NCBI GenBank assembly: GCA_046294495.1
Contig: JBKBKV010000008.1
Location: 1-47,486 of the forward strand
Length of the DNA: 47,486 bases
From: HRBIN23 sp046294495
Lineage (GTDB): Bacteria; Chloroflexota; Dehalococcoidia; Lucifugimonadales; HRBIN23
Direction: 5' to 3'
The translations under genes were made by a program, and so were the position numbers. Shown piece by piece: positions 15,548-23,138 of the stretch. A model generated the notes under the pieces. That model was not told the origin of the DNA. It saw only the letters and a program-made list of their open reading frames with translations, and searched no databases. Numbering within the stretch: position 1 is the first letter of the stretch; each line of letters begins with the position of its first letter.

Positions 15548-17887
15548 CTATGGCAAGAGGAGGGCCAGGCTGCGAAAGGCACCTATCCCCTCGCGCGCAG
15601 GGGGCAGGCCCAACACCAGCCGCCCTTGGACTATGTCTTCCACGGTCGGGCGTAGGCTGTCCCAGCGGGCCAGGTGGCGGCGGGCATAGGCTTCGGCCTG
15701 CTCCGGAGCCAGGGCGAGAAGGTAGAGGAGGGTGCTCCGCAGACTAGTTGTAGACAGCCTCCCTTGGATAAGCAGGTCGTTGCGGGCCTGCCTCAGGTTC
15801 GTGTCGCTCAGCACCGCTGTCCACAGGAGGATTCTACCCCGGGCGTATTCATCGGTGTTTCGCTGGGCGTGGATACTGGCAAAGGCGTCCTTCAGCCATT
15901 GGCCATAAAGTGGGGTGCGTGGATAAAGGGTAAGGCTCAGGCCAATGCGCTCCTCCAGCAGGCTGAGAAACAGGGCCTCGTGCAGGAAGCTTTGCGCCTC
16001 TCGCACTGCCCTTGTGTCCAAGGAGTCGGGGAGGTGTTCCAGGCGGGGGTTCACCAGCATCTGGCGGAGATGGCCTAGTTCGTGGCCCAGGTCGCGCAGC
16101 ACATCGGCTGGGGGGCGCTGGGCCATAAGGGCTATGCGGAAGCGGCCCCGCCAGTTGGTGGTGAGGCCATTAGCCGACTGCAATCGCAAGCAGGATGTGT
16201 AGTAAGGGGCCTGCTGTGCAGGGGGTAGTGCTGCCGCCTGGTCGGCGCAGACAGCCTGTATCCAGCGCCCCCATTCTCCGTGCCGCAGGAAGATGATGTC
16301 CACCGCCTCAGCCTCCAAAGCCCTGCCATATAGGGAGGCGTAGACTGCTGAGGCCACGGCTAGGATATCCTGTGCCCGTGCTATTCCATCCTGTCCGGGG
16401 GAGCCGTCGGCATCCAGGAGGGACGCTACCAGGGCGAAACGGCCACGCATCTCTTCGGGCGAAAGGGTAGAGGGGGGTGGGTCCGGCGGGCCGTCAACCC
16501 ACTCCACTTGGCGCTCGATGCGCAGCAACACCGGCCCCATCTCTCCATCCCCCTGGGCTAGGCCTATCAGGAGAACGACCTTATGTGCTCCAGCCGGCAC
16601 AAGGGACGCAGAATAGGGCAGAGGCTGGTCCAGGAGCACATCCACCTGGCCGGGGGCAAGGGCAGGGCGTGTCCATTGGGCGATGGGGGAGCCGTCCAGC
16701 AGGAGCACCGCCTGGAGCGGGCCGGTGGAACCCCCTCCGTTGTTGATTACTGCCCAGTGCGCCCACATCCCCTGCCCGCGCACCACTGCCCCTTTGTGGA
16801 AGTGCCCTGGCTGGGACGACAGCACTAACGCATCGCCCAGCCCGGGGAAGACATATGGGGATAGCCGTGGCTCCAGTGGGGGTGATGCATCCTGTGGTAA
16901 GGGCCAGGTGAAGGTGAAGATGTTGGCGTTGTTGTCTTTTCGGGCTTCTGAAAGTAGATTGGTGGCGTCGGCCCGCGCTATGCCTCGGTATACGCCTGGT
17001 TGCAAAGGCAAGGTCTCCAGAAGCCCGTCCCACTCCAGCAGGGCCTCCTGGCCAGGAAGGAGGGGGGGAATGGCCCAGCGCGTTGCCAGAACGCCATCAA
17101 CCTCTAAGTCCACAAAGGTGCGGACGCTAGCGGCCGAGCGCCCACGGTTGCGGACAGCACCACGCACACGCACCCGGTCCCCCTGAGCGGGGAGAATCTC
17201 AAAGGGAGAAGCCCAACCTGGGGGAGTGAAGAAGGCCAGGTCTGGCAGATAGGGCTTCTCCTCTGGGGAGGGTATAGGTGGTGCATCCCCAACCCACAGG
17301 AAAGACACAGTGGCCGTGTTGTTGGCCCGGCTCGTTTCTTGCAGGAGGCCGGTAGGGTCAATGGTCAGGGTAAGGGTATGGCTCCCGGGCGTTAGGTTGG
17401 CCTGCTGGAGCAGTTCCCCCCAGTTGAGTATGCTAAAGCGTTCCCCGGGCCCCAATATAGGAATACGCCACCGCTCCACCAGGATACCGTCCAGGGAGAG
17501 GTCTACCAGTGCTGGTGTTGGCAGGGGTGCGGGCCCCAGGTTTACTACTGACCAACTTATAAGGGGGGCGTCTGGCCCCAGGAAGGGGACGCTGGAGCGC
17601 GCGTCCCGAAAGGGGCTGGCGATAAGGGCGTCTTCCCAGCCCGGGGGTGGGGTGGCTGCCAGGTCGTAGGAGGGTGGTGTCGGGGTGCTTACTCTAGGGG
17701 GAGTAGGCGTGGGAGTGGGGGTGGGTGGCGGTGGCGTGGGCAGGGGTGTCGGGGTGGGCTTGGGCATCCCTGGGCTGGGCCGAGGTGAAGGGGTGGGTGC
17801 TACAGTGGAGGGGCGAGGGGCCCAGGGCCACTGGCATCCCGCTACCAGCGGGAGCAGGAACAGCAACGCTAGGAGGAGAATGCGCAT
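15548..17887 (-). CDS. Large lipoprotein with CARDB-like repeats and a C-terminal HELGH zincin-like domain
   Basis: A 779-residue exported lipoprotein. The signal peptide ends in LVAGC (Cys18), then a Pro/Thr linker of about 55 residues typical of Chloroflexota surface proteins. Three CARDB/FN3-like repeats follow at about 75-195, 215-325 and 345-455, each with a start like DLAxxxPPGW and an end like NNTATVSFLW or DNNANIFTFTW. The C-terminal 300 residues carry HELGH (His602, Glu603, His606) in LGHELGHLRQML, a zinc-metallopeptidase motif; Glu630 or Glu637 could be the third ligand. It may be a cell-surface peptidase, but no named peptidase family is recognised. The gene is divergent from coxS. 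Confidence 0.8.
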   Translation of the reverse strand: MRILLLALLFLLPLVAGCQWPWAPRPSTVAPTPSPRPSPGMPKPTPTPLPTPPPPTPTPTPTPPRVSTPTPPSYDLAATPPPGWEDALIASPFRDARSSVPFLGPDAPLISWSVVNLGPAPLPTPALVDLSLDGILVERWRIPILGPGERFSILNWGELLQQANLTPGSHTLTLTIDPTGLLQETSRANNTATVSFLWVGDAPPIPSPEEKPYLPDLAFFTPPGWASPFEILPAQGDRVRVRGAVRNRGRSAASVRTFVDLEVDGVLATRWAIPPLLPGQEALLEWDGLLETLPLQPGVYRGIARADATNLLSEARKDNNANIFTFTWPLPQDASPPLEPRLSPYVFPGLGDALVLSSQPGHFHKGAVVRGQGMWAHWAVINNGGGSTGPLQAVLLLDGSPIAQWTRPALAPGQVDVLLDQPLPYSASLVPAGAHKVVLLIGLAQGDGEMGPVLLRIERQVEWVDGPPDPPPSTLSPEEMRGRFALVASLLDADGSPGQDGIARAQDILAVASAVYASLYGRALEAEAVDIIFLRHGEWGRWIQAVCADQAAALPPAQQAPYYTSCLRLQSANGLTTNWRGRFRIALMAQRPPADVLRDLGHELGHLRQMLVNPRLEHLPDSLDTRAVREAQSFLHEALFLSLLEERIGLSLTLYPRTPLYGQWLKDAFASIHAQRNTDEYARGRILLWTAVLSDTNLRQARNDLLIQGRLSTTSLRSTLLYLLALAPEQAEAYARRHLARWDSLRPTVEDIVQGRLVLGLPPAREGIGAFRSLALLLP
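17695..17830 (-). repeat. Low-complexity Pro/Thr linker-coding tract
   Basis: GGTGTxGG-type repeats on the plus strand encode the TPTPxP linker of the lipoprotein on the minus strand. A second tract of the same type, at about 36510-36655, encodes the linker of the substrate-binding lipoprotein. They are coding features, not mobile repeats, though they may recombine or slip. Confidence 0.7.
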
Positions 17888-17988
17888 GCCTCACGGCAAC
17901 CCCGAACGCTTTTGCGAACACGCGAAGGAGCAATCTATCACTAACAACGCCAGCGCCCTTGCAAGGTTAGAGAGCCTTCCCTTAAGTA

Positions 17989-18018
17989 TTGACAACCGCC
18001 TCTTTGCCATTTTAGCAT
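17989..18018 (+). promoter_or_regulatory. Promoter of the cox operon
   Basis: TTGACA (17989-17994), an 18-base spacer and TAGCAT (18013-18018), leaving a leader of about 110 bases before coxS. The 249-base gap (17888-18136) is shared with the divergent lipoprotein gene, for which no clear promoter was found. Confidence 0.55.
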
Positions 18019-18086
18019 TACGGGCAAGGGAGAGCCTGTCTCTTTCTGCGTCCCTCGCCTGGGGGAGAAGACACAGTGCCTTACAA

Positions 18087-18116
18087 AATGGGGGTATAGG
18101 CTAGGGATACCCCATT
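18087..18116 (+). promoter_or_regulatory. Inverted repeat in the coxS leader
   Basis: AATGGGG(G)TAT and ATACCCCATT form a 10-base-pair inverted repeat with a 9-base centre and one bulged G, 20 bases upstream of the coxS GTG. No T-run follows, so it is not a standard terminator. It could be an operator or an RNA stem that controls ribosome access. Confidence 0.4.
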
Positions 18117-18136
18117 CTGCTGAGGGAGGTGCGCCG

Positions 18137-18655
18137 GTGCTCTGCAACATCCAGGTTACCGTGAACGGTAAGAGTTACGCCAGTGCGGTGGAGCCCCGCC
18201 TTCTGCTGGCGCATTATCTGCGCGATGTGCTTGGCCTCACCGGCACCCATATCGGATGCGATACGAGCCAGTGTGGTGCGTGCACCGTTATCCTCAACGG
18301 GAAAGCGGTGAAGGCGTGCACCCTTTTCGCTGTCCAGGCCGACGGAGGCACAGTCCTTACCATAGAGGGGCTGGCCAAAAACGGCCAACTGCATCCCATA
18401 CAGCAAGGCTTCTGGGAGGAGCACGGCCTGCAGTGCGGCTTCTGCACACCGGGTATGATTATGGCCGCCTACGCTCTCCTGGAGCGCAATCCCAACCCTA
18501 GCGAGGCAGACATTCGCCACGCCTTGGCAGGCAACCTGTGCCGGTGCACCGGTTACCATAACATCGTTCGGGCAGTCCAGTGGGCCGCAGGGCGTTTGGC
18601 CCCTGTCCAACCCACCCAGGCTCCACGCCGGCGTGGTGCGCGCAGACCACGCTAG
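18137..18655 (+). CDS. coxS: Molybdenum hydroxylase [2Fe-2S] subunit (CoxS family)
   Basis: The iron-sulfur subunit of a xanthine oxidase-family enzyme, 172 residues, passing electrons from the molybdenum site to FAD. The plant-type [2Fe-2S] cluster ligands are Cys41, Cys46, Cys49 and Cys61; the second cluster is bound by Cys100, Cys103, Cys135 and Cys137 in QCGFCTPG and CRCTGY. An Arg-rich tail of about 20 residues follows. The start is GTG, with GGGAGG six bases upstream. It begins a five-gene run with the order small-large-medium, the order common for form II CO-dehydrogenase-like clusters. The true substrate is not known from sequence. Confidence 0.95.
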   Translation: MLCNIQVTVNGKSYASAVEPRLLLAHYLRDVLGLTGTHIGCDTSQCGACTVILNGKAVKACTLFAVQADGGTVLTIEGLAKNGQLHPIQQGFWEEHGLQCGFCTPGMIMAAYALLERNPNPSEADIRHALAGNLCRCTGYHNIVRAVQWAAGRLAPVQPTQAPRRRGARRPR

Positions 18656-18700
18656 TTGGTATACAGCGTCCGGCACAACTGTAAAGGAGGGGGGAGCGCT

Positions 18701-21034
18701 ATGGTCATCTCTAAACTAGTCGGCGCACGCATCAAGCGCACGGAAGACCCGCGCCTGATAACAGGCAGAGGCACCTACACTGACGACGTGTGCCTGCCTG
18801 GCACCCTCTACATGGCGGTTCTGCGAAGCCCCCACGCCCACGCTCGCATAAAGAGGATAGATGTGGGCAAGGCCCTGGCCCACCCTGGGGTGGTGGCGGC
18901 TCTGACCGGCGCCGAGGTGAAACAGGTTTGTGAGCCTATCCCAGCCATTGGGCCTATAGAGGGTATGAAACTGGCCCAACGCCTTCCCCTGGCGTTGGAC
19001 AAGGTTACCCATGTGGGTGAAGGGGTGGTGGCCGTGGTGGCCGAGAGCCGCTACCAGGCCCGGGATGCCTTGGACCTAATTGAAGTAGAGTATGAGCCTC
19101 TGCCCGCCAATGTAGACCCCGAAAGGGCTATGAAACGGGGTGCCCCCCTAATCCACGAAAACCTGAAAACCAACCTGGCCTACTCCATCAAGGCCTCCGT
19201 TGGGGATGTGGAGGGGGCTTTCCAGAGGGCGGCTGGCACGGTAAAGGCTCGCCTTATAGAACAGCGCCTGATCCCTCTGGCCATGGAGTGCCGAGCCGTG
19301 GTGGCCCACTACGACCCCGGCCCAGGCACCCTCACTCTTTGGGATACCACCCAGAACCCCCATGTGGCGCGCACCGTCTTGGCAGGTATGCTTCACCTCC
19401 CCGAAAGCCGCATACGTGTTATTGCCCCCGATGTGGGCGGGGGGTTCGGGAGCAAAATTGACATCTACCCGGAAGAGGCGCTGGCCGCCCTCTTCTCTAT
19501 GCGCCTGGGACGCCCTGTCAAATGGGCCGAAGAGCGCATGGAAAACTTCCAGGCCACCATTCATGGGCGGGGGCAAGTCCAGGAGGTGGAGGTCGCCTAC
19601 GACAAGGACGGCGTTATCCTCGCCCTGCGGGTGAGTATCTGGGCCGACCTGGGGGCCTACTGTCAGATTTTCACCCACGCCATCCCCACTCTTACCCTGA
19701 CCATGCTCAACGGGACATATAAGTTCCCCAATGTGGCCTGGGAACTTTACGGCGTTTACACCAATAAGACCCCCACCGACGCCTATCGGGGGGCAGGGCG
19801 CCCCGAAGCCACTTACCTTCTGGAGCGCGCTGTAGACCTGGTGGCCCATCGCCTGAACATGGATCCGGCCGAGGTGCGCCGTCGCAACTTCATCCCTAAG
19901 AGCGCCTTCCCTTACAAGACGGCTGTGGGCACCATATACGACAGTGGCGACTATGAAACGGCCCTCAACAAGGTGCTGGAACTTTCCAACTACCAGGGGC
20001 TGCGCCAGGAGCAGCAGGCCCGTCTCCAGAGGGGCGAGCGTAAACTGCTGGGCATCGGCCTATCTACCTTTGTAGAGATCTGCGGATTTGCTCCCAACCT
20101 GCCCGACAACGCCACGGTGCGTGTTGAACCCAGCGGGACTGTTACCGTCTTCACCGGCACCTCCCCCCACGGACAGGGCGGGGATACCACCCTGGCCCAA
20201 ATCGTGGCCGAGGAGTTGGGGGTGCCAATGGAGGAGGTTACCGTTGTCCACGGCGACACCTTGGCCATCGCCCATGGGAATGGCACACTGGGAAGCCGCA
20301 CCGTGGCCGTAGGAGGAGCGGCGGCTTACCAGGCCTGTAAGAAAGTGAAGGAGAAGGCAACCCAACTGGCCGCCCACCTCCTGAAGGTTACCCCTGATAA
20401 GGTAACCTGCGAGGGGAGCCACTTCTTCGTGGAGGATATACCCGACCGCAAGGTCTCCTGGAAGGAGGTGGCCCAGAAGGCGTATTCCCCGTCCCCGGAA
20501 CTGCCCCCCGACTTTGAGCCTGGGCTGGTGGCCACCGTCTACTTCAAACCATCCAACTTCACCTTTCCCTTCGGTGCCCATGTGGCGGTGGTGGAGGTGG
20601 ACAGGGAGACGGGGGATGTGGAACTGGTCAACTACTTTGCTGTGGACGACTGCGGCCACCGTATCAACCCTATGCTGGTAGAGGGGCAACTGCATGGGGG
20701 CATCGCGCAAGGCATTTCCCAGGCCCTCTATGAAGGGGTTGTCTACGATGACAACGGGCAACTGCTGACCAACACGCTTATGAACTACGCTGTGCCCAAC
20801 CCCCTTATGCTCCCCCCTTATACTCTGGCGGCTACTGTTACTCCTACACCCGAGAACCCTCTGGGTGCCAAGGGGGTGGGCGAGTTGGGCACCATTGGTG
20901 CAACGCCAGCGGTGGTCAACGCCGTAGCCGACGCCCTGAAGCCTTTGGGTGTTGACCCCTCCCAAGTGCAGATGCCCACCACTCCCGAGCGAGTCTGGCG
21001 ACTTATCCGTCAGGCCCAGCGCCGAAGGAGGTAG
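18701..21034 (+). CDS. coxL: Molybdenum hydroxylase catalytic subunit (CoxL-like, form II)
   Basis: The 777-residue molybdopterin-binding subunit. The ATG at 18701 follows AAAGGAGG; an upstream TTG at 18656 would only add unconserved residues. Visible motifs are IKRTEDPRLITGRG at the N-terminus, VGGGFGSK near residue 247, the active-site loop AYRGAGR (361-367) and the catalytic Glu728 in GVGELGTIGATPA. True aerobic CO dehydrogenases (form I) have AYRCSFR with a copper-binding Cys; this loop is the form II type, so the substrate may be a heterocycle, aldehyde or another hydroxylatable compound instead of CO. It follows coxS and the stop is 3 bases before coxM. Confidence 0.94.
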   Translation: MVISKLVGARIKRTEDPRLITGRGTYTDDVCLPGTLYMAVLRSPHAHARIKRIDVGKALAHPGVVAALTGAEVKQVCEPIPAIGPIEGMKLAQRLPLALDKVTHVGEGVVAVVAESRYQARDALDLIEVEYEPLPANVDPERAMKRGAPLIHENLKTNLAYSIKASVGDVEGAFQRAAGTVKARLIEQRLIPLAMECRAVVAHYDPGPGTLTLWDTTQNPHVARTVLAGMLHLPESRIRVIAPDVGGGFGSKIDIYPEEALAALFSMRLGRPVKWAEERMENFQATIHGRGQVQEVEVAYDKDGVILALRVSIWADLGAYCQIFTHAIPTLTLTMLNGTYKFPNVAWELYGVYTNKTPTDAYRGAGRPEATYLLERAVDLVAHRLNMDPAEVRRRNFIPKSAFPYKTAVGTIYDSGDYETALNKVLELSNYQGLRQEQQARLQRGERKLLGIGLSTFVEICGFAPNLPDNATVRVEPSGTVTVFTGTSPHGQGGDTTLAQIVAEELGVPMEEVTVVHGDTLAIAHGNGTLGSRTVAVGGAAAYQACKKVKEKATQLAAHLLKVTPDKVTCEGSHFFVEDIPDRKVSWKEVAQKAYSPSPELPPDFEPGLVATVYFKPSNFTFPFGAHVAVVEVDRETGDVELVNYFAVDDCGHRINPMLVEGQLHGGIAQGISQALYEGVVYDDNGQLLTNTLMNYAVPNPLMLPPYTLAATVTPTPENPLGAKGVGELGTIGATPAVVNAVADALKPLGVDPSQVQMPTTPERVWRLIRQAQRRRR

Positions 21035-21037
21035 GCT

Positions 21038-21904
21038 ATGGTCTGTGCACCCTTCACATATCACCGCCCCGCGACACTGCGTCAGGCAGTATCTCTGCTT
21101 CAGCGCCTTGAGGAGGCGAAGGTGCTGGCTGGGGGCCAAAGCCTCATCCCAACCATGAAGTTGCGCCTTGCCCAGCCTCAGCACCTGGTAGACCTGGCGG
21201 GCATCCCTGGTCTGGCCTATATCCGCGAAGAGCGGGGGGCTATCCGCATGGGGGCGCTTACCACCCACGCCGAGGTTGAAGCCTCGGACCTGCTAAAGCG
21301 CCGCCTCCCGGTTTTGGCAGAGACCGCGTCCCTTATCGCCGATGTGCAGGTGCGTAACCTGGGCACTATAGGCGGGAGTATCGCCCACGCCGACCCGGCT
21401 GCCGATTATCCTGCCACTCTGCTGGCATTGGACGCCCGCTTCAAGGTGGTGGGGCCAGAAGGCACCCGCACACTGCCTGCTACCGATTTCTTCCAGGGCC
21501 CCTTCACCACAGCCCTTCAGCCGGCTGAGATCGTAACGGAGGTGCAGGTTCCCTTACCGCCGCCCAGGAGCGGCGCCTGTTACCAGAAGTTCGCCAACAA
21601 GGCGTCCCATTTCGCCGTAGTGGGGGTGTGCGCCTTTATCGCCTTGAACGCACGGGGGGCCATTCGGACAGCCCGCCTGGGAGTTATCGGAGCCACCGAT
21701 CACCCCTTCCGGCCCACCGCCGCCGAAGATGCCCTGGTGGGGATGCGTCCAGAGGGGCGTGTCTTCCAGCGGGCCTCTCGCCTTGTAACCCAGGGTGTGG
21801 AGTGCACCTCGGATGTGCACGGCTCTGCCGACTATCGGGCGTGGCTGTGTGAGGTGCTGGCCCGGCAGGCGCTGGAGGGGGCGTGCGCACGGGCCACTGG
21901 CTAG
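21038..21904 (+). CDS. coxM: Molybdenum hydroxylase FAD subunit (CoxM family)
   Basis: The 288-residue flavoprotein subunit with the vanillyl-alcohol-oxidase-type FAD domain. Two glycine-rich FAD motifs are visible: AGGQSLIPTMKLRL (from residue 31) and TIGGSIAHADPAADYPA near residue 110. The C-terminal CO_deh_flav_C domain includes YQKFANKASHFAVVGVC. The start ATG overlaps the Shine-Dalgarno context AAGGAGG at the end of coxL, so translation is likely coupled. Together with CoxS and CoxL it makes the usual (SLM)2 hexamer in the cytoplasm or at the inner face of the membrane. No coxD/E/F/G maturation genes are in view. Confidence 0.94.
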   Translation: MVCAPFTYHRPATLRQAVSLLQRLEEAKVLAGGQSLIPTMKLRLAQPQHLVDLAGIPGLAYIREERGAIRMGALTTHAEVEASDLLKRRLPVLAETASLIADVQVRNLGTIGGSIAHADPAADYPATLLALDARFKVVGPEGTRTLPATDFFQGPFTTALQPAEIVTEVQVPLPPPRSGACYQKFANKASHFAVVGVCAFIALNARGAIRTARLGVIGATDHPFRPTAAEDALVGMRPEGRVFQRASRLVTQGVECTSDVHGSADYRAWLCEVLARQALEGACARATG

Positions 21905-21916
21905 AGCAGGAGGCGT

Positions 21917-22228
21917 ATGGCGTGGTATCAGGATGTGGCACTTCTTCTTGGCGGGGCGTTTCTAGCCAACGCCATACCCCATTTGGTGCGTGGCCTGACT
22001 GGCGAGAAGTTTCCCACACCTTTTGCTAAGCCCCCAGGCGTGGGGGAATCGCCCCCGTGGGTGAATGCCTTATGGGGGCTGGTCAACCTAGGGGCAGGGT
22101 ATGCCCTGGTGTTCGGAGCCGGCGCTCTGTCCATGGGGTTTACACGCTCGGCCCTGATGGTGGCCATCGGGTTCGCTGTTACATCCCTTGCTCTGGCCCG
22201 CTACTTCGGTCGGGTGCGTAGCCATTGA
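21917..22228 (+). CDS. Small membrane protein of the cox cluster
   Basis: A 103-residue protein of no recognised family. Predicted membrane segments are at about 5-23, 48-68 and 75-95, with a polar, Pro-rich loop (residues 28-47) between the first two. Basic residues at the end (RYFGRVRSH) suggest a cytoplasmic C-terminus. The ATG has GCAGGAGG upstream and lies 12 bases after coxM, so it belongs to the same transcript. It might anchor or move the substrate or electrons of the Mo-hydroxylase, but this is only from position. Confidence 0.78.
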   Translation: MAWYQDVALLLGGAFLANAIPHLVRGLTGEKFPTPFAKPPGVGESPPWVNALWGLVNLGAGYALVFGAGALSMGFTRSALMVAIGFAVTSLALARYFGRVRSH

Positions 22229-22252
22229 AGGAGTTTACCAGGAGAGTGGCGC

Positions 22253-23074
22253 ATGGTAGAAACCCTTCCGAGCCGAAGCCACCCCATTTACCAGGAGCGA
22301 GACCCTCGCCGCGTGCGGGATGCCATTAGGCGTAAGAAATGGCACTGGGGAACATCGGGCCTCGTCCCCGGCTACACCCAGGCCAATCTGGTGCTACTGC
22401 CCGAGGCCGATGCCTTTGACTTTGTCCTTTTCTGTCTGCGCAACCCCAAGCCCTGCCCTTTGCTGGAGGTTACAGAGCCTGGCAACCCTGAGCCTGTGCT
22501 TACTGCTCCGGGGGCCGACCTGCGCACCGATGTGCCTCGCTACCGTGTCTTTCGCAACGGCAAGGTAGTGGACGAGCCCCTGGACATCCTCGCTTACTGG
22601 CGGGATGACCTGGTGGGTTTCCTCCTGGGGTGCAGTTTCACCTTTGAGAATGCCCTTCAGCAGGCAGGGATACCTGTGCGAGGGTTAGAGGGGGAGCGCC
22701 CCACCTTCAGCGCTTACATCACCAGCATCCCCTGCGTTCCCGCAGGCAAGTTCCGTGGGCGGATGGTGGTTACTATGCGCCCTATGACCCCAGCCAATGC
22801 CATCCGAGCGGTGCAGGTAACCAGCCGCTTCAGCAAGGCCCACGGGGCACCGGTGCACATAGGCGATCCCTCGGCCATTGGCATTGGCGATCTGGGTAAG
22901 CCCGACTTCGGCTCCCCTGTGGAAGTTTCGCCAGGCGAGGTGCCTGTTTTCTGGGCGTGTGGTATTACCCCACAGGTGGTGGCCCTGGATTCGGGTGTGG
23001 GGTTTATGATTACTCACTACCCTGGGCACATGTTCATTACCGACAGGCGGGACGAGGAGATAGCCCTTTCTTAG
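22253..23074 (+). CDS. UPF0317/DUF1445 family protein (putative hydro-lyase; D-glutamate cyclase-like)
   Basis: A 273-residue member of UPF0317 (YcsI/DUF1445), the family to which mammalian D-glutamate cyclase is related. Family features are WHWGTSGLVPGYTQANLVLL, FLLGCSFTFENAL, MRPMTPANAIRAVQVTSRF, ACGITPQVVALDS and YPGHMFITD near the end. The usual bacterial annotation is putative hydro-lyase; the substrate is not established. It lies 25 bases after the small membrane protein and is followed by a strong terminator, so it is the last gene of the cox operon. That suggests it acts on a substrate or product of the Mo-hydroxylase, which is inference only. Confidence 0.9.
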   Translation: MVETLPSRSHPIYQERDPRRVRDAIRRKKWHWGTSGLVPGYTQANLVLLPEADAFDFVLFCLRNPKPCPLLEVTEPGNPEPVLTAPGADLRTDVPRYRVFRNGKVVDEPLDILAYWRDDLVGFLLGCSFTFENALQQAGIPVRGLEGERPTFSAYITSIPCVPAGKFRGRMVVTMRPMTPANAIRAVQVTSRFSKAHGAPVHIGDPSAIGIGDLGKPDFGSPVEVSPGEVPVFWACGITPQVVALDSGVGFMITHYPGHMFITDRRDEEIALS

Positions 23075-23090
23075 CCAGGGCAGAAGAGCA

Positions 23091-23120
23091 ATGGGCAGGG
23101 GCCTAGCCCCTGCCCATTTT
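23091..23120 (+). terminator. Intrinsic terminator of the cox operon
   Basis: ATGGGCAGGGGC-CTA-GCCCCTGCCCAT is a perfect 12-base-pair stem with a 3-base loop, followed by TTT. It sits between the plus-strand DUF1445 gene and the convergent hppA gene. The other strand lacks a T-run after the stem, so it mainly serves the cox operon. Confidence 0.85.
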
Positions 23121-23138
23121 GCTATCTGGACGCATCCC

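Noticed and set aside
17695..17830. Tandem-like G/T repeats considered as a CRISPR or mobile repeat
   Set aside because: They are irregular, in frame and encode the Pro/Thr linker of a lipoprotein.
20060..21268. Long antisense frame (402 codons) across coxL and coxM
   Set aside because: It spans two well-conserved genes and the translated product has no recognisable pattern.
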